Of a DNA stretch of 64,000 nt, positions 35,169-48,000 are shown piece after piece; positions within the stretch are counted from its first letter, which is position 1, and each line of letters starts with the position of its first letter. The position numbers and the translations under genes were made by a program. Source of the stretch: Pterobdella sp. o SKG-2022 (lineage: Eukaryota > Annelida > Clitellata > Hirudinida > Piscicolidae); contig OZ038322.1 of the NCBI GenBank assembly GCA_964035795.1, positions 14,454,711 through 14,518,710 of the forward strand. The letters run 5' to 3'. Below the pieces are notes generated by a model. The model had not been told where the DNA came from. It was given only the letters and a program-made list of their open reading frames with translations, and did not search any database.

Positions 35169-36650
35169 GTGTATCGGAAACTAGAACAAAAAAAGCATCC
35201 GCCATCGCCAAAACGCCGGCACAGTAATGAGGATGACTGCGTTGCTTTTGTACGATCTTTCAACTCTTTTTTCTTCGAGAAATTTGGAAAAGCACATAAT
35301 AACATGGAATTTCATTTAAGTGATTCTGATTTAACAAGTGTAAATAATTCATTCAGATCTAACTCAAACTCTATAATAAGTAGCTTTGATGCTATCACTC
35401 CATCTGATGTCGATAAAATTATGAAAAAGTCGTTTAAAAGAACCTCTCCACACCAAGTTTTTAACCATTGTACCAAACCACTTTCTACAGCAATAGCCAA
35501 ACTAATAAACAAGTTTTTTCAAAAAGGACATTTTCCGATCATCTACAAAACGATCCAAATCACCCCACTTCTCAAAAAACCCAATCTTGACCCCACTGTT
35601 CCAGCGCATTTTTAGACCAATATCAAACTTATCTACAACTTTTAAATAGTCGAAAGAGCTTTTCTAATACAACTTAGATCCCACATCACTAAAAATCATA
35701 CTTTTCCAAGCTTCCAATCTGCGTATCTCTCTAATTATTCAACCGAGACAGCACTTCTCCATATTCTTGACGAAGGTTAAGTAGACTGCGACAATAAAAA
35801 AATTCTATCTTAACATCACTTGACTTATCTGCAGCATTTGACACCATTGATCGCAGAACTTTACTTGAGCGCCTTAGTCATGAGTTTGGAATAGAAAGTC
35901 TAGCACTCAAATGGTTCGAGTCCTATCTCACGGGTGAAAGCAGTTTGTAAAACTTGGCACTCACAGGTCTTCCACGGTTACCATTGAACATGGTGTTCCA
36001 CAAGGATCCGTTCTTGGACTACTTCTTTTCACCACTTACATATTCCCCATTTTTAATAATTTCAACTTAACCCATCACCAATATGCAGATGACATACAAA
36101 TCCTAATCAAAATAAACCCCGATAACCTTTCAAACTCCGTTGCCACTCTCACTGACTGCTTCAAAATGGTTGAAAGATGGTTTTTACTGAAAAAACTTTA
36201 ACTCAATACCTCAAAAACTGAAGTCATAAAAATTGGCACCCCCTAACAACTGAATAAATTTTCATCACTTTTGTTCCACTTCAATCGACATCATCAAAAA
36301 ATCAAAAGTTCTTGGAATCGCTATTGATGAAAAATTATCGTTCGACTGACTTATTGTTTGGCTTTTAGCAGACATGATTATTGTAGTTCTCTTCTATACA
36401 ACATTACTAGACATCAAAAAAACGACTTCAGCGAATGATAGACAAAACTGCCAAAATATCATTGAAAATAAACACACAGCATCCCTACCTTCATCACTTA
36501 TTTAAAAATTACTTCTCCCAACTTCATTGGCTTCCAGTTTACAATATAATAATTTTAAAAATAGCATTAATAAATTATAAATTTTATACCACATCAATTC
36601 CAGAATACTTATCCAACCACATCTAGAAAAGACCCAACCCGAGATTGCTT
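35169..36650 (+). mobile_element. Degenerate non-LTR retrotransposon, reverse transcriptase region
   Basis: Broken frames on the plus strand follow the order of a LINE reverse transcriptase of the jockey/CR1 type. A leading 148-residue frame at 35169-35615 ends in a segment resembling ITPLLKKPNLDP; then SAYLSNYSTETALLHIL near 35720, a [16 protein letters not shown] stretch near 35825, EHGVPQGSV-like coding near 35990, QYADDIQIL near 36080, and the thumb-tail motif LHWLPV near 36520. Many stops and frameshifts show it is inactive. Exact ends were not found. Confidence 0.8.
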
Positions 36651-36689
36651 CGATCGTCAGCTGCTACACTTCTCATAAAGAATAGTACC

Positions 36690-37005
36690 ACTAATAAGAT
36701 ATCTGAACGAGGTTTTAGACTCTGGATATGTGGCGTTGAGCAAAAGGATAAAATTGCATCATCAGCCTTTCTTACAAAACTCAAAATCTCTGACATGGGG
36801 ACGCTACTACAGAGCCGTCGTCTTCGTTGGTATGGTCTCGTGAAACGTTCGTTCAGCTGTATCAAAGACGGACTCGAACTTCCTCTACCTGGAGGTCGTT
36901 CTTGCGGTAGACCAGCAAAGTCTTGGTTAAATGGCGTTGAAAAAAATACAGAAGCTTATAACCTGGAAAATGTGGACTCACTCAATAGAGTTGAGTGGAA
37001 GAAAT
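36690..37005 (+). mobile_element. 3'-end fragment of a second LINE, joined to the previous one
   Basis: An open frame of about 105 residues ending at 37005 contains LQSRRLRWYGLVKRS followed by GGRSCGRPAKSWLNGVE. That is the tail found after the reverse transcriptase of a LINE group different from the one ending in LHWLPV just before it. The abrupt change suggests insertion of one element into another or an ectopic join. Confidence 0.65.
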
Positions 37006-37396
37006 AAGCCGACTGCTGTATACCATAGCTACAGACACCCACTGCAGTATAAGCTAATATGATTTTTTTTGAATGTAGATATTATAGCTTTTACACTTGC
37101 AAACTGCATTCAAAATGATTGGAAAAGAAATGGGATCAGGGACTGGGGCACATTTTGAAGGGAAAAAAGCCATAGAAAAGATAACATTCAAAGCCATGCA
37201 ATGACCCCCATCACCATGCCTGTGATGACGTTGCAAGCTAAACCACACCTGGCTGGAGTAACTGAATTGAGAAAAACTAGTTTATTTCGCTATTTTTTTA
37301 AGCTTTTTGAGCGGTCCAAAACAACAGTAACAACAAAAATAAAAAACAACAACAAAAACAAAAGAAATCAACAAGAGCAACAGTCAATATGAAAAC

Positions 37397-40300
37397 TTAA
37401 TCACATTTTTCATTTCTAAACCATAGAAGAGATACGCAAAAAGCGAGAGGGAAGGCGGGGTCCATAGCCATCTTCAACCAATCATCAGCCTTTCCTGAGT
37501 TGTGGGAAGAGTTACAAGGAATTTCAACGACCTCTTCACAGGGGGCATGCCTTTTCATATCTTGGGTCACTTGAACGTACATCAATGACAACGTCACCCC
37601 TGTTATCCCTATATGGGTTCTGGAAAAAAGGGGTTTGTTGGCGTGGTGGATGTGGAGGTTTTCAAGTTTAAATGGACATATAAATGACATTTTATTTATA
37701 TAGCGCTATGTAGCACCTGAACTGATAGATCTTTTTATAGATTATGACATGAAAATTTGAAATTTTATAATATTGCTGTTTTGAGACACCGAACAAAACA
37801 CGCAACCTGCAATTGAGGATCTTTTCAAATCGGCTTTCCTCCACAACGTACCCCAACCACTCTTCAACACACCTTCGTGCCACTTCCTTTACACCCTCTC
37901 CATCTCCATACGAGCCTCCCACTAGCTGGATTGTCTCTGCGTCTGATACTTCAGGGAAAAAACTTTTGTCTTTTGAGCACATAGAGGCGTATATGGCTGC
38001 AAATATTTTTTATTCAGTGAAGAAAAAGGTATGGGTAAATAATAAATTTTGCTACCAATAACAAACGCAACTGTTAACAGCTATACTTCAAAATAGTGAA
38101 AAAGCTAATATCACATCTATGGTTGTTTCTATGCAGCCTACACGCAAGGTTTTAAAGTTTAGAGGGTCCAGCTAAAGAGGAAATCTTAACTTAATGTATT
38201 CTTATAACACATAAGTGAGTCTACCATCAACTCTAACTTAACAATGTGTTAAGTCCCATTAAAATAAGCTTTCGAAACTTTCAACACTGGACTCTTAAAC
38301 CTTGAAACCATGCATATATACTGCGTAAAAAAACCATTTAAATCATGACTAACCTGCTTTGAATTGTCTGAGCGCCAAAAAGACACCCTTGCTTACGTCA
38401 TTCACCAGTACACAACAGCTGGAGGTGCCGATAGAAAAATGATTACTGATATTTGAAAAATTCTTTCACAATAAAAAATATGAAATAGCGAAGAAATAAA
38501 AATCAATAAAAATTTTCATCATAAAAAATAGATGAACAAAGATAGAATATTAATTAGAAAATAATCGCTAAGAAAATAATTACTAAGATGTAGATTTGAC
38601 ATAGTCCCAGCTCTTCAACACAGAATTCTGAAAAAGAAATGATTGAAGCAATCTTAATGGAACCTTGACAAAATTATTAAACAATATTGAACACAATATT
38701 CACCATGATAAAGTATTGAACTGAGGCATAAAATGCATAACAGTAAGGCTTAAGATAAAAATGTAAAAACCCCATTATGACTAAATAATTGAGGTTTGCC
38801 AAAATTATTTTAATAAACCTTTGTTGTTAAAACACTTAAAAGCTGTTTAACACATAAAGTCTTATAAAAGGTGAAGGAAATAAACATATTAATTACCTGT
38901 TTGTAATGCAAGCGATAAATACTGAGCTCACTTGATGCCTCAAAATTTTGTACTGACACCACTTCAACGTCATTCTTCTTTCCACCAAACACATCCACAA
39001 TTCTGCCTCCACCACCAGCCTCCTTAATCCCTTTTTCACTACCATTCAACACAGTAGATGACAACTTGTCATGATGGGTATAATAGAACCACAGAAGAGA
39101 GTAGGTCAAGCCTACAGGTTTCTGCAGAGTGTCATCAAAGACCTCTTGTAGGGCTTGTGATACAGGCACTTCCACAACCTCTATCAACTCCCCCTCTTCA
39201 GCCTTTCCTCCTCCCTTGTGTAATCGTTGTGAGTCCGTCACTCTAGTGTAAAAGATATAGCCCAGGGTACCACTCATTAGACTGTTGTTTCTGGTGGTTT
39301 AGTGTTTTGTTGTTTTTGATGGTGCATTTGAGTTGTAGTGAAAGATTGAAATAGGAAAAAATTTAAATTTTTTTACTATTATCATGAATAATAAAAACTA
39401 TTTTTGTGGAACAAAAAATAAAAACAGCACAAGCACCTGGTAGCAGCAACGAAACAGAGATCCTCTTCCTTTATAGAATACCCAATCTCCTCCATCACCT
39501 CACTCACTGCAGTCTGTCGAGGTGTCTCTCCCTCTAAAATCCCTGCACAGTTCTCTATTGTGAAGCCTCTGTTCATTTGATACAAACATTACTATACTTT
39601 GGTTGAGCGCCTCAGTTGCTTACTTGACGCTATATAAATAAGTATTATTATTTAAAAAACACTTATTTGAAAAATTAACTCAAATGTTAAATAAGCAAAA
39701 CCTCATCATAATCCATCAACGCTAAAAAAAGTTGCTTATCTAAAATTTAGGCTAATTTATTGAAAATTTTTCTCTAAAAAGATTCCTCTTATTTTGAAGA
39801 AATTATATAAGATTCACTACATACACAGTTTTTTAAATTAATAAAACGCAATAAGATTGAATTCTTGTGACAAATGTGATGTTCTTAAAAAAACATTTCA
39901 AATAATCAGATGAAAATGTAATTACTTGTGAATGAGGGATACTGAGTCTGCTATGGTTGCAGAGAGTTTCCCTAGATCTTCAGACCATTTCAAGTGCTGC
40001 ATGAACACCGCTTTAATAACGAAGTATGATGAAGTTTTACTTGTTGAAAATTTAGCTTAATAAAAATTTCTTCTATGTGTTCTTATAAATCCTCATAATT
40101 TGAAGTTTTATTGTTGAAATTCAAGTTTATAAAATAACATCTGTCTCTTAAAAACTACTTTACATCTCATAAAAATATTTGAAGCATATAGTAATTGAAT
40201 GATTTATAATAATATTTAATGCAAAAAATAAAGATGAAATTTAATTTAAATCATGCTCAAAAATAATATTACTAATAAAAAGAACTAAAATGGGTTTATA

Positions 40301-41091
40301 ACATTAACACTAACAAAAATAATAAAAATGAGGATATAATACATGATGAGTAACATCAGTGACCTGGTCTAAACTGCCTGACAAAGATGAAGACATCTCG
40401 GTCTATGTTGTGTACCAGAATAGAGCAACTATAGAGTGATGGATTGATTAAAGAAAAATTTAAAATAATTAATTTTAATTACAGTGATGATAAATAAATA
40501 AAAATATTAAATAATAATGGTGATAATAATTGAATAAAAACTAATATCAATAATTAATATTCCTACAAAATTAGCAATTAATATTCACAGATTGATTATG
40601 AATATGAGTTAAGATTTAATTTTAATAGTATAATAATAAAATAAATGAAAGAAAAAAGATGATTTCATTATTCTTAGCACAATTCAAGTTTTCTAATAAT
40701 TAAAAAGACAACCTGTCATGGGAACCAAGAACATGAGAAGTTTTTAGTTGATTATTCTGGAAAATATGAATTTTAAATTAGAATAAATCGTAGACATATT
40801 ATAAAGCTCAACATTCTTTTGTTCAATCTATGTTTGTATAGAAATAGACGTAAAATGATTATCACAAAAAAAGAAAGTTAAAATATGTGAATTTTTTCAT
40901 CTTGAGTTTGTCATAATGTTAAGTTTAAAAATTTTAAAATTTTCATATTATATCTAATTGGAGAAAATTGTTAAAAAGCCAAATTAAAATTGAGTTAAAA
41001 AAAAACGCACGTGTTTGTATAAAATTTTCTTCAGTTTAATCCACCGACTTTCTTTGACCTTTTCGATTTTCAAAAGTGATATATCTTCCAT
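37397..41091 (-). CDS. NUDT14: Double-domain NUDT14-like protein (two fused Nudix domains), complete, 10 exons
   Basis: NUDT14 is a UDP-glucose/ADP-ribose pyrophosphatase of about 222 residues; this gene encodes about 437. Exons: 41091-41011, 40756-40713, 40428-40364, 40010-39926, 39568-39437, 39281-38897, 38627-38584, 38418-38354, 37996-37807, 37619-37397 (TAA); 1314 nt with every phase matching. Domain 1: HDSCSILVHNIDRDVFIFVR, the Nudix helix SEVMEEIGY with all three glutamates, and EEGELIEVVEVPV. Exon 6 contains the end of domain 1, a glycine-rich linker, and the start of domain 2 (LSIYRLHYKQ), which continues into exon 7 as NSVLKSWDYVKS, matching NUDT14's N-terminus. Domain 2 has LALRQFKA, then a Nudix helix RRCVEEWLGY in which two of three glutamates are lost (Cys and Trp). 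Reading past the exon 6 donor would give a single-domain form stopping at 38810. Confidence 0.88.
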
Positions 41092-42088
41092 TTGAACAAT
41101 TCTTTTCTCAAATCATTTTTCGTGTTCACTTTTAAATGTTTAACCTCACTTTATTTCTTAAAAGTAAAGCAGGTTTGAAATATTTTTTTCTAAAAGGCGA
41201 CTAAATGTAAAGCACTAACCAATAACGATTAGCCATAGTAACCTAGTTGTAGAGACAGATGAGCATACGGATAAAAGTGGCTTTTCAGAATTTTTAATTC
41301 GCGGTAAAAACTACAGGCACATCGCGATCATGCAAAACGTATTGAAGAGCTTTAGGCAGCAATCATAGAACTCCAAAAAAATTGCCAAAATACTAAAATA
41401 ATCATTTTTAAAAGTTTTATAAAAAAAAAACTAACATTTATCAATTAACAAAGCTTTTTGTACAATCGTAAATATTTAAACATTATGATACATGAATATT
41501 TTCAAGAAAATAAAACTAACCTTTTTCAAAGCCTATGATTGGTCCATTTAAATGAGCTTTTTGCTGCTTGGAACATATTTAGTAAAAACTTGCATTAATG
41601 TTCAAAATAGTATTCAACATGAAAAACTATTTCAAATTTCATTAACTTCTACACAAATAAAATATAAAATTGTTTTCAAAATTTTAAACCGAATAAGTTG
41701 AATTGATTTGAATACTTTTTTTTTTAATTAGATAAAAAAAAATTTTTTTAATTTTTGTATGCAATTATTAATTTCTCACTAATGTAACTCATATAATTGA
41801 AATATAACATGGTTCTCATGCACTTTTAGTTCAAGACCGTCGCACTTTAACTTTCTATTTATGACTACGCTGAAAAAAGCTTCAAATTAATTCAAAATTA
41901 TGTTCAATAAAAAATAATTCTAACAGTTTTCTTTAAATTGTTTTTTTTCATTTGATATGGTTAGAGGGGTTTTTGTTTAATACGCTTTAAAAACTAAAAT
42001 TATTTCTTTAAAATACTTTATGTATTTCTGTTTTGAAATAATCTCTGCAAAAAATTGTTGAAGTGCATTTGAAACAACTCGAAGGAAA
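41092..42088. promoter_or_regulatory. Divergent intergenic region between NUDT14-like and IBTK-like genes
   Basis: About 1 kb of AT-rich sequence between two head-to-head genes. Promoters of both are expected here. No coding frame or clear motif was seen. Confidence 0.45.
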
Positions 42089-45000
42089 ATGAGCAAAGAG
42101 AAAAATGGGCAAGTTTATGGTGATGTGGATCATCTTATTGTGCTACTCTCAAATCAACCTGATGATGAAGTGATCATCAAAATACTATCAAAGTAAAGTT
42201 CAAATTTTTAAAAATTCTATTAACCCATTGATAATATTTTCATCAATATCATTTGCTTTTACTGTTCTACATTCCCCAGTAACATACAATGATAAAAAAT
42301 CTATATTATATACTTATAAATAATTTTCATAAATTAAAATAAATTCTTGTAATCATAAATTTTTATATTTTCATCAAAAATATTTTAGTTATAATGTAAA
42401 GAGCTTGAGAATGAAGGGCCATATGCAATGCACCTTACTGCACATGGCTGCTTCAATGGGAAGGAATGCATTGGTTTCATGGCTAGTCAACATAGGTGGT
42501 TCAATTTCATGATTTCATTTATAATTTTATAATATTTGCTCTAAAAACTACTATATAAACCCATGATGCATGGAAATTAATGTGAAAAAATCATGCTGTT
42601 ATATAAATTTATAAATGATTTGAAATTTTATATGCAGATGATGGCTCTTTTAAGTGACACCATGGAAATTTTTTTAGACAGAAAATGTTTTTGAGGAGAA
42701 GGGTTTGGGAAAAAATATTTTGAAAATTAAAGTCTTGATAAGTTTGGTATAGTACAGGAAATTCAGAAAAGTAAAATGAACCCATATGAAGTTTGCTGTT
42801 AGAGAGTGATAGCTAACTGACTAATATTTTCTAAATCTAATTCCTGGATCCATGCTAGGTGTGTAGAGATTCCAAAAATGTTTGAAGAACTAGCTAAGGA
42901 TTTTATATGCCTAAAATGCAAAAGTAGCATGAACTTCACCGCACAACCTGTAAAATCTTTATGCAATGGCTTTGAGACAGTGCATTCTTTTCTGTACTTG
43001 GGAAGTAAAATAGATTCTAGCAGAGATTGCAAGGGGGCTGTAACTGCAAAAATAAAATCAGACTGAGCGAAGTTTAAAGAATGTAGAAATATTTTATTAT
43101 CTAAGAGTTTTTCTCTCAAAATCGAAGGACGAGTTTATGCAAGCTGTTTTAAATCAGCAATGCTATTTGAGAGTGAGATTTGGTGTTTAAGACGAAATAA
43201 GTCGGATATTCTGAAAAGAACAGAAAGAGTTATGGTTGAAGCAATTTGTGGAGTCAAGTTATTAGAAAGGTTTAAAAATAAATCTTTAATTGATAAGTTA
43301 GGTTGAAAAAAAACTTTAGAGACTTTAGCTTGAGCCAACCGTTTTTTGATGGTTTGGTCATGTAACAAGAAGGGATGAGGGCATTTTTTTGAGAAAGGCA
43401 CTCATTTTTAAAATTGATTTTTTTAAAAAGAAGGGTAGGCTGAAAGTTAAGTGGAAAAACAAAATAGTTTTAGAAATTAGTGAAGTGGTTCTTGAAAGAG
43501 AAAGATGCGTTGGATAGGAAGAATTATATAAAATTGTAGGAAATGTTTTTCACAAAGAGTAAATCTGGCCACTCTCAGTATAGTGGGAATTAAACCAGAT
43601 TTAAAATTTTGGTATTTATCTATCTAATGTTGGTGTATAGCTGTTAATGTAGTTATTTCTATTCTGAAATAAAGCTCCACAAACCATCTAGGGGGTCTTT
43701 CGGTACATCAGACCGATGAGGAGTCTGGGTGGACAGCCCTGCATCGAGCTGCATTTACTGGCAACCTGCACACTGTGCATCTCCTCATAAAGGTTCTGTT
43801 ATGTGATCTAGAAGTCTCGGGTTTTTTGCTAGAAATAGCATCAACAATTTGCATCAATTTTTTTCATGTAATGTTTTTACTGCAAGTTATTTAAACACCC
43901 AAAATAATTTTATCAAGTAAAAGCTTTTCGCTAACATTGTCAAAGCTGTCATTGTCAAGTGACATACTTGACCATGTTACTTTGTTAGCGAAAAGCTTTG
44001 TACTTAATAAAATTACTTTTGGTGTTCAAATAATTTGCAGTATTTAATTTGGCTAAAGAAGATGTTTAATGTTTTTAAATTTTTGAAAAATCAGTTTGGG
44101 TTTTTAATATGTGTGGTTTACAATAATTTATCGAAATTAATGTAAAATTTTACGAAACTCAGTTAAAACACGTGCTGTTTCTAAAAATAGTTAAATATTT
44201 CAACAATTTGTAAGTACATAATTAGCTTGAAGGTTTTTCGTTTCTACAATTATATATACAAACTGATGATAATGATGGCGTCTGCAGCTGGGTAGCAACG
44301 TAGAGAAGAGAGACAAGGATGGGGACACATATCTGCAACTAATAAAGCATGACTCTCCTCCATGGGCTTCAATACATGGTTGGTGGCTTGAATGGATGTG
44401 TGATGGCCATGATGAGAAGGGTCTTACTCATTTTACACATCACTTCACACTACACCCCATATCTTCCAAACACCATGACGTTAAAAGGCACCTGTCAAAG
44501 GCATGACATTATAAGACGCTTACACCCTCGTGTTTAGGCCTGCTAGCTGGTGGGGCTGCTACCCTTTCAAGATAAAAATCGAATCAACCCTTCTTTGTCC
44601 TCCAGTAATTCTTTGGGCTTACTAACTTTATCTTGTTTCAAGATAATTTTTTTGGGAGACCCCACACTGACTGTTTCTTCAGTCTGCTCTCATTAGGCTA
44701 GGTTTCTTGTATAAATTCTTTTTATGCACAAAAACATTTTAGAAACAACACTAACAGCCTGGTGGTGAAGATAGGGTAAGTTCCTAACCTAAATGGCGAA
44801 ACACATCATTATCATCATCACGTCGACCACTGTCGAACTTCTATGACTTTGTTCTTTCAATACTCCCTATCATTCATAGCTGTTTCTAAATTTTCTTTAT
44901 CAAGATTAGTATCATCAATTAGTTGGTTGATAAAATTTCGAACTAGTCTTCCTCCAGTATTTTTACCACATTTTGGAACACAAGGGTTGAAAATATCTAC

Positions 45001-48000
45001 ATCCCATATCTTACCCACCACACAGAGAGGGGTTCAAACTACTTACACACTTGGGGTAGCAATAACAACTACCACATTGGCCATTGCCAAGTTAAAAACA
45101 CTCCAGAACTTGTCAGCATAAACACGTTCTCTGTCTTCATGGTATCTTCAAGCTTATTTTGTTTGATAGGGGATTGGTAATATTAACACCTTCCAATCAA
45201 GGTTCTTAGATGCTTTTATATCTTAATTCATTATTTTTAGCTGTTTTTGGCGCTATATTAATAAAATTTCGTGTTATTATAGTCATTGTTTTTTTAATTC
45301 ACATCTCTGTTTACCCTTTCATCATCCACCAACCAGGTAAGTATCAGTACATACCACACCATCATATTGACCGAGTGTGGCAAAGTGTTCACTTGTGGAC
45401 ATGGCTTGGGAGGCAGGCTTGGTCACTCTAACGAGGAGTCTTTTATCGTGCGTTTCTTTCATCTTCTATCAAGTTCATTGCTGGATTAAAAATCAAAAAC
45501 GAATATCGACGTTAAACTGCATCAGCTTAATTCCAGTAGTTTCTCTAACCATACCATCTTTTTCATCAAACCACACACCCTCCCCTTCAAACTACACAGC
45601 ACCCCAAGCTGGTGTCAGCTCTACAGAAGCAGCATATCACGTGGGTGTCAGCTGGAGTGGAGACCTCGTACTACGTCACATCACAGTGAGTCGTACAATA
45701 ATACTAATATTAATATTTATTTTTTTACAAATCCATTCCAGAGGTAAGGTGTTTTATAGTGGGCTGGAGGGGCCACACCACACCAACACACCCAACCCAC
45801 CTCAAGTGCTCAAGCCTAAGATGGTCGTCTCAAAGTTTTCTCATTTGTTCTTCATTTTTAACCAAAACTCATTAAAGCTACCTTTTCCTAACAACCACAT
45901 CTCCTTAAATTACCACTACCCCTACTAGTTATTGAGTGACAATTTGAAGAATGACTCAGTGACAAGAGTGTACAGTCGTAAGTACCACACAGTATTTCTC
46001 ACTTCACAAGGCCATGTCTTCACACAGGGAATCAATGGTGGTCAATTAGGTGAGTTGGAGGCTGGCTGTTGTGGAAGGAATAATGATAAGAATTTCAGAG
46101 CTGAAACTTATAATGTATTAATATAACTAACTATCTATCCGTCCATCCATTCATCTATCTGCCATCTATCTATCTACCCATAAATCCGCTAATCTTTTAT
46201 TAAGCCATTTATTTAACTAGCAACTGATACTCAGATTCAAACTCCACACAACAGGTCATGGAAAGCTAGACAAGGTAGTGGCGCAACCGCGTAAAGTTGC
46301 TGGTCTCATGTTCAATACTTCCAAGGTGGACATAGTAGCATCTTCCGATGCTTGTGTGGTTGCTCTCACTACACAAAAAGATGTGTATCTTTTGCACCAG
46401 TTCAAGTGCAGAAGAATCATGCCCAGGTTTGGATAGGGTTGTGGTGAAGGATTGGGGGGGATTGGTTGGATAAGTTATGTTGGCATTCATAATGGTGACT
46501 GATAATAATGATGATACTATTATTACTACTAATCTCAATGAGAGCAATAATGATTGGCAGGAAGTGGACAGAATGTTTGAATAAATGTTTCTATTTGTTA
46601 AGTTGTACCTAAAAACATTAAAAACAGTAACTGTTGAGAAATAAAAATTTATCATCAGGATATTGATAATTATCATTCTACTCACATAAATGCAGGCAGT
46701 TAGATGCGAAGAGCGTGTGTGTGAGTGGCGGTGGGTTGAGTAAGGAGGTTGTGGATGGAGGGGATAGTGACGTCATCGTTCTCATTACCAGTATCACTGG
46801 GAAGGTGTGTAACACGTGATAGAGGCACCTTTTCAATTTAATTGATTAAGCTATTTATGATGAATTAATTTTCATCTATAGTTATCATTATATTTATATA
46901 AACTTATGAGGGTTGTTATTCTAGGCATTAAAATTATTTTTACTATTGTAGTGACCTGTTACTTTTAGCTTGAACTGTGTTATGATGCACAGTTGTATGT
47001 ATGGAGCGATGATGATGGGTTGCTGAGGAGGGTGGTGTGGTCTCCAAAGGTTGCTATCTCAGTGAAGGAGGCGTGTTTGGCTCATCATAAGTTGGTTTTG
47101 TGCACCACAAATGGGGAGGCTTACACCACCACCCTACCTAAAAAGTTGCCTCCAGTTTCTCTCGGTTGGTTGAGGTGGTGTTACAAATACAAATTATATT
47201 ATTTAGTCTTTTATAATTAAACCATTTATATTTTTAAAATTAAATTATAATTTGGCTCTAATTATATTTTAAAAATCACCTAAGCATCTACATCTCCATA
47301 AATCACTTCCAACGCAGAAAAGACCCCGAAAGGCAGGTTGCCAGAGGGTGCCCATCTCATCTTACACCCTCACAAAGTACCCTGCGTCAACGCTGCAGTA
47401 TCTGTGGCTGTGGATCACAAGGCAGTCAACTATGCAGCCCTTCAAAACAGCCCCACATCCAAGTTGCTCTTGGAAGCTTCATATCAAGCATATTAGATTA
47501 TAGTTTATCCATTTTTAATGCTTTTCAGCGTTTTAGTTGATTTTCAGTGCTAATATGAATATTTTTTCAACTTTATTATATTATATTTCATCATATACGA
47601 TTATAATTATATTCAAATAAATCTAACAAATTTCAAGCTTGTGGGCGGTGCCTCAGCTGAAGGCATCATCGTTGGAGACAGACCTCCATCAATTCCTGCT
47701 CTCAGGGCTCATGAGTGATGTTGTCATCAAGGTTGTGTGTCTATATCTTTTCCTTCGTCTTCTTGTCTATTCTTATTATATTTCCTTTCAGAAGAATTCA
47801 AAATGAAGCAGATTTTAGATATATTTATGCTTTGAAAGAAACTTTTTTCGTATTCTCAATTATATGTAGTTTTGCTTAGCTCTTCTAAAGTAGTCTTTAT
47901 TTCCATGTTATGAAATATAACTTATATCATCATCAAATAAGATTATAGCGCCTCTGTTGGAACATTAATATTATACTTCTTAAATGTACCTGGTAATTAT

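Noticed and set aside
37054..37248. Minus-strand 64-codon frame beside LINE remains
   Set aside because: No family features, no splice continuity with either neighbour, and it adjoins a LINE tail.
38810..38896. Ending the NUDT14-like gene at the in-frame stop, giving two separate single-domain genes
   Set aside because: Exon 6 already contains the N-terminal strand of the second domain, and its GTAATT donor joins in phase to the next piece of that domain. Kept only as a possible isoform.
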